This document shows, in pieces, positions 36,401 to 44,587 of a DNA stretch of 64,000 nucleotides. Source of the stretch: Antennarius striatus. Its lineage: Eukaryota; Chordata; Actinopteri; Lophiiformes; Antennariidae. Within the stretch, counting starts at the first letter, position 1, and every line of letters starts with the position of its first letter. The translations under genes and the position numbers were made by a program. The stretch spans positions 15,304,982 to 15,368,981 of the forward strand of contig NC_090781.1 in NCBI RefSeq assembly GCF_040054535.1, read 5' to 3'. Under the pieces are notes generated by a model that ran no database searches, was not told where the DNA came from, and was given only the letters and a program-made list of their open reading frames with translations.

Positions 36401-39400
36401 TAGGTGTTTGTATTCCACAATCCAGCAGGGCAAATGAGGGAGAGAACATACAGAGTTGTTACTAAAAGACAGTTTATTTTAGAAGATGTGAGTTTAAGGT
36501 TAAGACAAACCACAATCAAATACAGCATAACCAGGCAGTTTAGAAGCCATCAATTTATCTTCCGCTTTGACACAAGATCAGGTGACCTGAATCACCCTGA
36601 TAGCCCAGACCCACCATCAGATGGGCTGATGTCTGCTTACAGTATTTCAATATTGCCACATCCGATTGAGAACACTTCAATCATAGCACTAACAATTTTC
36701 AAAAGTGATATATTTTATTTTTGGTCACTTCTTACAGAGTCTCCTAATTTATTTGGAATCAGGATTGTGCATTCTCATGCTGAACGAACATTAAAAAATT
36801 TAGAGAAACAGAAATATGATCTTTCAATCGCATCTTAAAATCAATATTTAATAAATGGGATCAAAGTTTGACATTGAGCCAAAAATGATTTTGCTCTCAA
36901 AGCCGTTACTGTCGGGACCGACATCACTACATGTTACCCCTAGATCAGCGCTCCCCAACCACTAATTCTCATTATTGTAATAATTATTATTTGACTGACT
37001 TGTTCACCCTTTTATTGGAAGTGATCAGTATTTCTCAAAAGTTAAAGTCGAGCAACATAGAATCCCTTAAGAACACGCAATACAAAAGAATATAAATTAA
37101 AAATATTTACTCTTCAGTGCAACAATAAATAAACTAAAACTAAACTATAAGAACTGCCCCACCCTCCTCTGCTCAGCGCCGTGAGCGCCCTAAGCACTGA
37201 CACCGAGGCACAGAGGAACCGGTTCCCATCGTTCAATTCAAAGTGAACAAGCCGTTACTTTTGCGACCGACATCGATTGATTCACCAATTGATTCACCGA
37301 CTGATTCATCGAATAATTCACTGATTGATTCATCGATTGATTCACCAATTTATTCACGATTGATTCGATTGATTCACCGATTGCTTTTCTGATCGATGGT
37401 CATGTTTGTTGCGGCCTGACTGCCACTCGGGCCACGATAAAAGTCTGCCAGACGGACAGTTCAGCTTCCTAGTAGTGATGTCCGATTTGTTCTGGTGCTC
37501 CGATACACGCCCCGGACTCGGTGGGCGTTCCCATGTGAAGCACTGCTTCGTGACTGATGATGTTTGGCACACAAGTGCGCCGAAACACTAAGCACCCCAT
37601 TCACCAGGTGACATACTGGAGCTCCATTCACCAGGTGAAACAGTTTAGTAGTCAATGGGTGATCCGAAACACCGGCCGGTCCCAGATGTGTTAAAATGGA
37701 TGAAACAGCGCGGTGCGCTGTCAATCGTGTCAATATTCCTTGTATTGATCACATTAGGGTTCCGATTGCTGACAGTTTGCGTCGTAATGACTTTACAATG
37801 GATCCAACCAGAAAGAGGTCTCAATTCTGGGAACATTTAGAACTGGTAACGCCAAACAAAGTAGATTTCATTTCCTACTAAACTTATTTTCAGGCTCTGT
37901 TGCTCATACAGTGGAAAATAATAAACCACAGACATGTCATTTTTAATTTACAGGTGAAGTGTTTGTTTTGTTCCCTCCACCTGATGTACAGTAACAAAAT
38001 GCCATCAATGATGAGGCATTACCGATCCAGACGTTAGAGTGAAGCCGGTGGTGCTGCTGTAATAACATCTTGCAAACCCGACTTTTATCTCACAACTTAG
38101 ACCTTGTTTTTTTTATTCGCGACCGACTGAGAGCCGGCTCTTCGCGACCGACTCTGAGAGCCGGCTGTTCGCGAGACCCCATCTTCCCCAAGTTAGACAA
38201 GGGCAATAAGATGGACATCGATATAAATATAACATAGCCACTAGGAAGAATTATTGAAGTACGGTATATAAGGAAAACCAGATTTTATTCACAAGAACTA
38301 AATATCAAACAATATGTTGAGCTCACTTCAGATTGGACTAAAACCAAAATAACAAACAAAACGATCCTATCTGTAAAAGAATAATAATCTAACAGAAAAA
38401 AAAATGACAGGATCTAACCTTCCAATCTAAATTAAACAGGAGAAAAGAATCACCAAATAAACTGGTAGTCCAACCCTACTGCCGTTTTGTATGACTAAGT
38501 AGTTCATACAAAACGGCATGTGGCTGGTTGGGTGATGGACTGCCTGACACCCTGCTGCCACCGAAGGACTGTCGTCTTCGATCGTCATATACCCGGTAAG
38601 GCCTTGGCGCAGCCAATCAAAAGAGCGAAGAGGTGCGCTCCCCTGAACAAAAGCAGCGAAAAAAATTATAGTAAACCAAGGCGAGTGGAAACAAATGAAT
38701 GGTTATACAGGCAAACCTCGGTTTCCGACCCCTATATGAAGGATGATAAAGGAGCATTTTACGAACTATTTAGTCTAACTAAAAATGTTAGACTAAATAG
38801 TTCGTAAAATGCTCCTTAATCAGTTTTTATCATTATGTATTATAACTATTGTGTTGCTTGCTACCTCGTTCGATCACCGTCTTACCTGCAGTCTCCTGGA
38901 AGCCATATGTTCCGGCCACCGGTGCAGAATGCCTCGGGGCCGACCTTGGTCCAGTTTGCTGAACTTTTGTCTTTGCTGCAGGCTGTCTGGTGACGGCCCC
39001 TAACCCCAGCTGAGGCCTCAGAGCTCTGGGTGAGCGGTAGACACGCCCTGTCTCCGGCGAAACATGCTGGTGAAGGATATGACCAGTGTAGTGAGTTACT
39101 ATGATCACAGAGAAGATGGTTAGACAAGGGCAATAAGATGGACATCGATATAAATATAACACAGTAATATCATAGTTGTTGTTCACATTATTATTATTAT
39201 CTCATATTATTTTTATGCATTTGGACCTTTAATGTTTCTTTGACTGTTAGCTGAGATCTAATGACTTCAGATTTAACTGTAACTGAAACATTCCTGTGAT
39301 ATCCTGTCGAATGCAAATGACATGAAGTTGTGACATGATTGGAACAAATCAAAAAGTCCACATCTCACCTCTTGAAGATTTTTTTTAGACATATCCTCAT

Positions 39401-41165
39401 GAAAACTGTCTGACTTCCCACCAAGCCTTGGAGGATTGTTTGGGGGTTTCACTCCAGCAACCATGACTGGAGGATAGTAGTCTACGTTCTGCATCTCCTG
39501 TCGGTATTTGTCATACAGCAGGTTGGACGAGCATAGAACTGGGGTGGCTTTGGGTTGAGGACCAGCCTTCAGATCTCTATGAGCTGGTGGGCTACGGTAA
39601 GAGGATAGTCTCACTGGGAGTGTTGAAGTATCAGGAGGGGCATCTGACATGTGTGGTTTTGCTTGAGGATTCTTTCGAACATAGGTGATGATTTTTGGAC
39701 GGACATTTTTAGGCCTCTGGGGAGGTGAAGATCTCCTGGGTTCAAGCTCTTTCTGTTGAGGGCCGACCGGTTTGGGGATGGCACTGCTCAAACCTGTCTT
39801 ACCTGGCAGTTTGGATGCTTGACTTAAACTCCTCTGAGGGGAGTCACCACGCTCTAAGCTCAGTGCCCTAATGCCCTGGACCTTAGCTGGAGAACCAGGG
39901 GGGAGTCTCTTGGGAGAGCACGATGGAGCTTTCGAAGAAGTAGGTGTTGCTGGTCTGCTAGGGCTGCCCCATGGTTTCCTCCTCTCTAGACTTGAATAGC
40001 CAGAGGTAGCAGTATTCTCAAAAGAACCCTGCTTCTTTAATGTGTTATCAAAGGAGAGCTGCTTCTTTAAAGTATTATCAAATGATGCCTGCTTGTTAAA
40101 ATTCTTGTCAAAAGAGTTTTGTTTTTTCAAAGAGTTGTCAAATGATGCTTGTTTGGATTTGGATTCAATCGATGACTGAGTCCCCTTTGCAACTGTTTTG
40201 AATGGACTGCAATTCATAGCAGCTTGTGTGCTTTTGGAAATTTTAGTGTTATCTTCTTCATGTGATTTGTTTGTAGTGGGTAATCCCTTGTGCTCTGTAC
40301 TTCCCTCTCGGACACAATCCTTCCCTGAAATGGTATTGCCTGCAGTATTTCCCTGGTTATTGTTCTTTCTGTGCTCATCGTCCGTAGACACAACAACTCT
40401 ATTGCTCACTTCCTCCTGTGCTACTACATCCTCAGATTGAACTGTGGAATTCAAGTTCATGTCCACATCTTTCTGGTTTATGGGGATATTTTTTGGATTT
40501 GGAGGCTGTTCATTTTTTTGAAGATCCTTCGCGCTCTCTGTGGTAGTGTTGCAAGTCCGGGAAACCAGAGTCAGGTCTTCGGATATGGTTAAGTAAGATC
40601 CAGAAGTAATGTGCCAAGAATCTGTCGTTTGCGTTCCTCCAGCACTGTCCATAGCAACGTTTGAGATGGTAGACAGACAGGACACGAAGACATCAGTTTC
40701 TGAGCTTAACTCAGTCCTGGATGCCCCTTTACTCTCAGAGAAATGAGAGCCAATGGTTTCCTGCTCATGGCTATCATGCTGAACAGAGTTGCTTTCTTCT
40801 TTACTCTGAGTAAAGATCATCTGCTCTATTGCAGATTTGTTACACAATGAAGACTGTTCTTGAACACTACTCCGGTCTGCAAGGCCAACAAAGTCCTCTC
40901 CTTCTTCCACAAGGTAAGCCTCTAATTCCTGACACTCTAGCATCTCAAACTCAGCCAGGTCTGGGTCATCACACTGGGAGTCTGTGCCCCATATGATGAT
41001 TTTGTCCTGCTCTGCTGTTTCAGTTGTAGGTCCTGACACTGTGCCAGTGTCACCTGTCCTCCCACCATCCTCCACCCGAATATCGTTGGCATTTGCATCA
41101 TCATTAGCTAGAACTCCTTGCTGATTATTGTTCCCTTTATTAAGGGCCTGTCCTGGCTCACACAT
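21432..41165 (-). CDS. mtus2: Microtubule-associated scaffold protein 2 (TIP150-like)
   Basis: Plus-end tracking protein that binds EB1 (known for human MTUS2/TIP150). Coding exons in gene order: 41165-39369, 39066-38886, 35837-35640, 31747-31604, 29605-29510, 28913-28717, 24138-24072, 23243-23029, 22751-22646, 22570-22497, 22394-22296, 22099-21980, 21847-21750, 21639-21432. Phases fit throughout; 3600 nt, 1199 residues. Residues 1-599 come from one large exon: disordered, with five KQxSFDNxLK decapeptides (338-387), an EB-binding SxIP motif (SAIP, 461-464) and [13 protein letters not shown] (489-501). [10 protein letters not shown] and [20 protein letters not shown] match MTUS2. From about 800 on it is coiled coil ([18 protein letters not shown] blocks), ending [17 protein letters not shown]. 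Start: ATG 41165 aligns with the human N-terminus; the frame stays open upstream but only from GTG. MTUS1 is the alternative, but the C-terminal sequence and slc7a1 linkage favour MTUS2. Confidence 0.93.
21721..21745. repeat. (TC)n tract beside mtus2 exon 13
   Basis: A CT dinucleotide run (pyrimidine-rich on +, GA-rich on the sense strand of mtus2) ends about 5 nt from the donor of the exon 21847-21750. Confidence 0.7.
22855..23000 (+). mobile_element. Tc1 transposase fragment in mtus2 intron
   Basis: On + the frame reads [19 protein letters not shown] and then [11 protein letters not shown], which is the Tc1 DDE block normally written DLNPIEHLW. Only this block survives; no inverted ends are seen. 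Confidence 0.6.
23490..23725 (-). mobile_element. RTE-type LINE 3' tail
   Basis: Read on the minus strand, the segment encodes a [18 protein letters not shown] stretch and ends in the typical fish RTE tail (GACACACTGCGGCGACCCCTAACGGGACAAG). The element is truncated at its 5' end and probably belongs to the family seen at 8.05-9.3 kb. Confidence 0.65.
24628..24668 (+). repeat. Short LINE/SINE 3' tail
   Basis: ATAGATAGATACTTTATTAATCCC followed by GGAGGAAATTGC matches the very common fish retroposon 3' end. Nothing more of the element is recognisable. Confidence 0.6.
25222..25256. repeat. (CA)n microsatellite
   Basis: About 15 uninterrupted CA units, with CACGCACGCATG on the left flank. Confidence 0.9.
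26831..26887 (-). CDS. mtus2: Candidate alternative first coding exon of mtus2 (short isoform)
   Basis: Within the 4.6-kb intron between the coding exons at 28717 and 24138, the minus strand has ATG at 26887 and 19 codons reading [19 protein letters not shown], then a donor ACG|GTAAAG. The donor is phase 0, and the downstream exon at 24138 starts in phase 0 (SENAIVKE). The predicted isoform is 19 + 328 = 347 residues, essentially the coiled-coil half. MG followed by a CCC cluster is the classic pattern for N-myristoylation plus palmitoylation, implying a membrane-bound form. MTUS-family genes are known to use internal promoters for short isoforms. The exon itself is inferred; no transcript evidence is available here. 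Confidence 0.6.
27160..27242. repeat. Compound (CACG)n/(CA)n microsatellite
   Basis: CACGCACG units (27171-27200) run into CA units with AAA interruptions. It lies about 280 nt upstream (in the mtus2 sense) of the candidate alternative first exon. Confidence 0.9.
27243..28716. other. mtus2 intronic stretch, no gene seen
   Basis: Intron sequence between the alternative first-exon region and exon 6. No exon with suitable phase or clear repeat is visible. The ORFs on either strand here show no recognisable protein. Confidence 0.45.
30840..30867. repeat. Short telomere-like (CCCTAA)n run
   Basis: CTAACCCTAACCCTAACTGTAACCC, about four degenerate units. Similar runs lie at 3911-3942 and 36181-36210. 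All are far too short to be telomeric ends. Confidence 0.7.
32661..33085 (+). repeat. Repeat family copy A with a palindromic head
   Basis: It begins ATTACATCCCGCTTCAAAGCGGTGATGT, with the stem CCGCTT/AAGCGG. Next come TCTTCGCAACCGTTGCAGATAG, an inverted pair of TGACCTTGACC/GGTCAAGGTCA, and a hairpin with 30-bp perfect arms (32903-32932 and 32963-32992). It ends near GGGATGTTGTAGGTTCTGACTG. Copies B (33714-34115) and C (35040-35517, inverted) share the same order of blocks. Confidence 0.75.
33714..34115 (+). repeat. Repeat family copy B
   Basis: It has the same head (TACATCCCGCTTCAAAGCGGTGATGT), the same TCTTCGCAACCACTGCCGATAG block, the same ACCTTGACCTTGAGACAACTAGG...CAAGGTCA pair and the same GATGTTGTAG end as copy A. 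Its inner hairpin is degraded and offset. Confidence 0.75.
34768..34798. repeat. (GAAT)n microsatellite
   Basis: Five to six tandem GAAT units. Confidence 0.85.
35040..35517 (-). repeat. Repeat family copy C, inverted
   Basis: The blocks of copies A and B appear reverse-complemented: it starts CTGCAACATCCC, has TTTGACCTTGACCTAG...CTCAAGGTCAAGGTCA in the middle and ends ACATCACTGCTTTGAAGCGGTACGTA. The stretch 35140-35240 is specific to this copy. Copy C lies 120 nt from the mtus2 exon 35640-35837. Confidence 0.75.
36060..36335. repeat. Fold-back/MITE-like element
   Basis: CCTGAACCGATAAAGTAATAACTTTTGGCCAATGG (from about 36125) recurs inverted as CCAAAGTTATTACGTCATCGGTTCAGG (to about 36250). 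The loop contains CCCTAA-type repeats. No coding content. Confidence 0.6.
36404..36838 (+). other. Unrecognised 144-codon ORF inside mtus2 intron
   Basis: An open + frame of 144 codons starts at ATG 36404. It contains [20 protein letters not shown] and ends [14 protein letters not shown] recognise no domain. It lies between a fold-back repeat and a hAT remnant, so a decayed transposon segment or chance openness is more likely than a gene. Confidence 0.25.
36898..38175 (+). mobile_element. hAT-type transposon remnant with BED zinc finger
   Basis: On +, 37800-37880 encodes [20 protein letters not shown] and 37950-38035 encodes [24 protein letters not shown]. Together they look like a BED finger (W...C-x2-C...H-x-R) split by a stop/intron-like gap. 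The right side has a 26-27-bp unit (CGCGACCGACT..GAGAGCCGGCT) twice at 38118-38172; the left side has CGGGACCGACATC and CAGCGCTCCCCAACC. Most of the transposase is missing. Confidence 0.55.
37262..37392. repeat. GATTGATTCACC minisatellite
   Basis: A 10-12-nt unit (GATTGATTCACC, with CGATTGATTCAT variants) repeats about ten times within the hAT remnant. Confidence 0.75.
38192..38234 (+). repeat. 43-bp direct repeat, copy 1
   Basis: It starts GTTAGACAAGGGCAATAAGA and is identical over 43 bp to 39119-39161. The two copies flank mtus2 exon 2 (39066-38886). Confidence 0.85.
38481..38517. repeat. Short hairpin, 14-bp arms
   Basis: GCCGTTTTGTATGA (38481-38494) pairs with TCATACAAAACGGC (38504-38517) across a 9-nt loop. 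Confidence 0.8.
38749..38817. repeat. Perfect hairpin, 31-bp arms
   Basis: The arms 38749-38779 and 38787-38817 are exact reverse complements (AAGGAGCATTTTACGAAC...) with a 7-nt loop. It lies 69 nt beyond the donor of mtus2 exon 2. Confidence 0.9.
39119..39161 (+). repeat. 43-bp direct repeat, copy 2
   Basis: Identical over 43 bp to 38192-38234, ending in ATCGATATAAATATAACA. The flanks outside the 43 bp do not match. Confidence 0.85.
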
Positions 41166-44122
41166 TTTGGAGATTGCTCTTTTACAACTCACCCGGGATT
41201 TATTTAAAAATCAATCACCCATGACATTAATGAAGGGGTACCCACAAAAGTGGCTCATTAGAGGCCAATGAGGAATTTTCACAGTCTTCCATTAGGCACG
41301 TAATCGGAATATTGAGTATCATGTCTACTTTGACGGATGGTTCTTCACATCAGGTATCCTTGTCTGACCTGCATTTAAACAGAACAACAAAGCAAATTGA
41401 GTGATAAGTAAAGTGTTTAACAGGTTAAATACTCAGAAATAGAAAGAAACTAATTTTAAAAATCCCAAAATAAACTAATGACACGGCTCACAATTTCTTA
41501 CAGCACAAGCACAGATTTATTGTCTCTTGTAATGTTAACAATCTTTCAAAAGGCAATGTTCTAAAGCTGCTAAAACATAATAAAGATCCATTCTGAATTC
41601 AAACCTCAATAGGTTGTTATCTAATGTATTTACAACATATATTAAGGTGGAGTCTGACCATAATTAAAATATATAAAAACACACACAATTATATATAATT
41701 TACACAATGTAAAACACAGGCAAAAAGTGAACTTGTGGCCTTCATCTGGGTCAGCGGCTTTCAACAGCTTAAAGCATGGCTACTAGTGAATCATCTGTTT
41801 GCCCTTTTTAGGTCCATCACCCAATAATAAGCTTGAGTAACTACACTTCTTCTTTTTATTATTCACCACTTCTATCCTCTGTTGTACATGATTTTATGTA
41901 CAACAAGAAATAACATCTCATCCCCATATTTATGAAGATTAATCTGTTGAAAGACTATATCTTCATATCATTAATGACCACATGTTGACAACACTTAAGA
42001 GTTAGGAAAAAAAGAAAAGAAAAGGTGAGGCTGTGTCTGGTGGAGGAGCTAAGTACACTGATGCTGTCTCAGCACCTGCACTGCAGAGCAGAGACCAACA
42101 AATGGGATTCTGTTACCCCTGCCTCTGCCATGCTTCCCCACAAAGTCTGAACACATAGATATTGCTCAACCACATGAAGCCATCGACTTCCTCGGGGTCA
42201 CCAAACAACCAATGAAGGTCTAATGAAGAATCTTGCATGTGCAGAAGCATGCCTGGCAACAGAAGTCAAATTGTATAATGTCTTGCTTCAGGATTGAAGC
42301 TACAAGCTGCTTACGGTGTTGTTTCTGCTGCAGCTACGACTGCTTCCAAATCCATCTCAATGCAGTAAATAGCAGTGCACGAGCACAACAACACAGAACA
42401 GTGATCTCTTCACACCTGGAGTTTGAAGGAAATGTCAATCAACAATCGGTGGATATTGGTTTAATTTATCTGGAACCACTTAATTCCAATATTTTGGTGA
42501 CTGGCCCTAAACCCTACACAAATGTGGTCCTTAAACTAATGCAATAAACAATTATGATCTCTCAGAAGCTCACACTTCCACACTTTAAGGAGTTAAACAA
42601 CCATTATACCTACATCTTTTTTTACAACTCTGACCTACTTTTGAAATCAAATTTTCTTTGTTCTTAATATGGATTTAATCATTATGGCTCCATGATTTTA
42701 CCATTCCAGGTGAAATGAAACCTTTGCTGAGAAATATTTGAATACAATTGACCCTTATTCCCCCAAAAAGTACTTAGCGAGCTGAGCATACAGTTGAGGT
42801 AAGGGAAAACGGGGCTGCTTACCTGGAATGACGGATTTTCTTTGCTTCCTTCCTTCACCACATTTCCTTTCCCACTCATTTTATACATACTAATACACGG
42901 TGTATACGAGCTGTCAGTGCACTGGTCTTATTGGGCCTGTTATTTCTATGCCTTGCTTTATTACAGTCCCTATATCTCTAATGGTTAACCTGCTACTGAA
43001 ACACCTGGTAATCATCCTGTTGTGACACCACCATGGCAATAGGGAGGTCGAAAAAAATTTCCCTCCAACAACATGCTTCTCTGAACACGTTTCCCCATCC
43101 CCCTCTTGTTCAGCAACTCACCTCGCCACCTGCCTCCTGATTTGCAGCGTTATTGCAAGAAATTCATCAGGGCACCTTATTAAATCTGTGCACGATAGTA
43201 ATAACGTTGAGCATGTGTGTAGTCTCTAAGGACATGTTTTCCTCAGTGCAACAGCTTTAGGGGCGATGCATCTAAAGCAGAACACAGATCAAGATCTTCT
43301 TCATCCACAGAGATTATTTAAAGCTTTGAATGGATTCCTCATGAAATATTGAGAGTGTATGAAAATGGAAGCTTCGGTGTGCCTCTTAGTTTAATGCTTC
43401 AGTGGCCCAGACTTCTTTGTGTAACCAACCAATGCTTAGGGAAGCTCTTCTATAATACTGTACTGACTTCTGCAAGATGGAACAGTAACTGAAGTGTGAG
43501 CCAAAGCCTGCAAGTGCAGGCATGCGATGTTCAGCAGCAACATGCCAATTTAATATAACAAACGCATGTGCTCTTTTCAAATGCACCTATTATCTACACG
43601 TTTTCTTTTAGTCATATTAAGAATTCTATAATTTAGGTTAGAGGCCTCGTTGACACTCCATTCATATCATATATAACAAAACTCGGGCCTTTAGGTGAAC
43701 TATCTAAAACCTCGCATGCAACACACACACACACGATTACTGTTGTTTTTCTTATTTCAAAGCTGTAGATTTAAATGCATCATCACGTATGAAAAACAAC
43801 ACGATCATCATTGTACTGTAATTAAAATAATGTAATGAGAGGTGAAAGAACAGGTGATCCGGGGCCCGACCCGTTCAGGTGAGCTCACATATAAAATGTA
43901 AGAATGATCACGTAATAAGAACTGGCATACCAGAGGACATGATCAGCATATGACTTGAACATATCCACGTTTATTCAATCACCTTCAACGACAGATTCAT
44001 CCGCATCCTCTGCAGGAGATGCAGCAGTGTCACTAAATCGCATTTGTCGCTGCCGCTGATCTGAGATGGGAAAGCGGAGCTGCAGAAAACTCTCGTCTTC
44101 CAAACAGTGAAATGGGTCTTAC
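41166..44122. other. mtus2 first intron, mostly featureless
   Basis: AT-rich DNA between the large coding exon and the likely first exon. One minus-strand candidate exon fragment, around 42830-42890, encodes MSGKGNVVKEGSKENPSFQ and ends in a good donor (CCAG|GTAAGC). Its phase does not fit the next coding exon, so it could only be an untranslated or unrelated exon. Confidence 0.4.
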
Positions 44123-44335
44123 CGTCCAGAAACAGGTAATCCGCTGCAGAGGAGCTCGATAACCAGGCGACGTGCAGGAAGGATTCGCTCAGGTGCGGCA
44201 GAAACCAGTCTGAGGCATCGGTGGGAAAACAGGGAGGTGAGGAGCCTCAAAGCCCATGAAAACGTCAGCTCAGGTCGCCCCCTGTCGGTGAAACTTGGTT
44301 CTGCTTCTGCTCGTGTCGGACGCAAGTCTTAGGCG
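44123..44335 (-). promoter_or_regulatory. mtus2: Probable first (non-coding) exon and CpG-rich promoter of mtus2
   Basis: 44000-44335 is clearly richer in CG dinucleotides than its flanks. Read on the minus strand, it ends in a consensus donor GGACG|GTAAGA at 44123/44122. It lies 3 kb upstream of the mtus2 start codon and about 250 nt downstream of the likely slc7a1 poly(A) signal. No coding frame is needed. Exact transcription start unknown. Confidence 0.45.
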
Positions 44336-44581
44336 AATTCTATTTGTGTGTGCATGACAAAGTAATTTAACCTCAAAGGTCATTGGCAACAGTGGGTCTG
44401 GAAAGCAAAAGTGACGACCATCCAGATAGCAGAAAACAAAAAATAACTTCAGTGTAATGTTTGGGCATTCAAGTCTTCTCTGCTGTGGAATTGAATGTAA
44501 AATCACAAAAACATGGATGAATATTAATATAACAAAAAGTGCTATGATCTGAAATTAAGTCATGTGAGTTCTCATTGGTTT

Positions 44582-44587
44582 TTTATT
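44582..44587 (-). terminator. Candidate polyadenylation signal of slc7a1
   Basis: AATAAA on the minus strand, 2.3 kb beyond the slc7a1 stop codon. Long 3' UTRs are known for SLC7A1. Another hexamer near 45294-45299 could act first. Confidence 0.35.

Noticed and set aside
41166..41192. Extending the mtus2 start upstream of ATG 41165
   Set aside because: The extra codons begin at GTG, with no ATG. The frame from 41165 aligns with the MTUS2 N-terminus (NNN...ANAN block).
42830..42890. Coding first exon MSGKGNVVKEGSKENPSFQ for mtus2
   Set aside because: The donor is good, but phase 0 does not match any usable acceptor before the large coding exon. Kept only as a possible untranslated exon.
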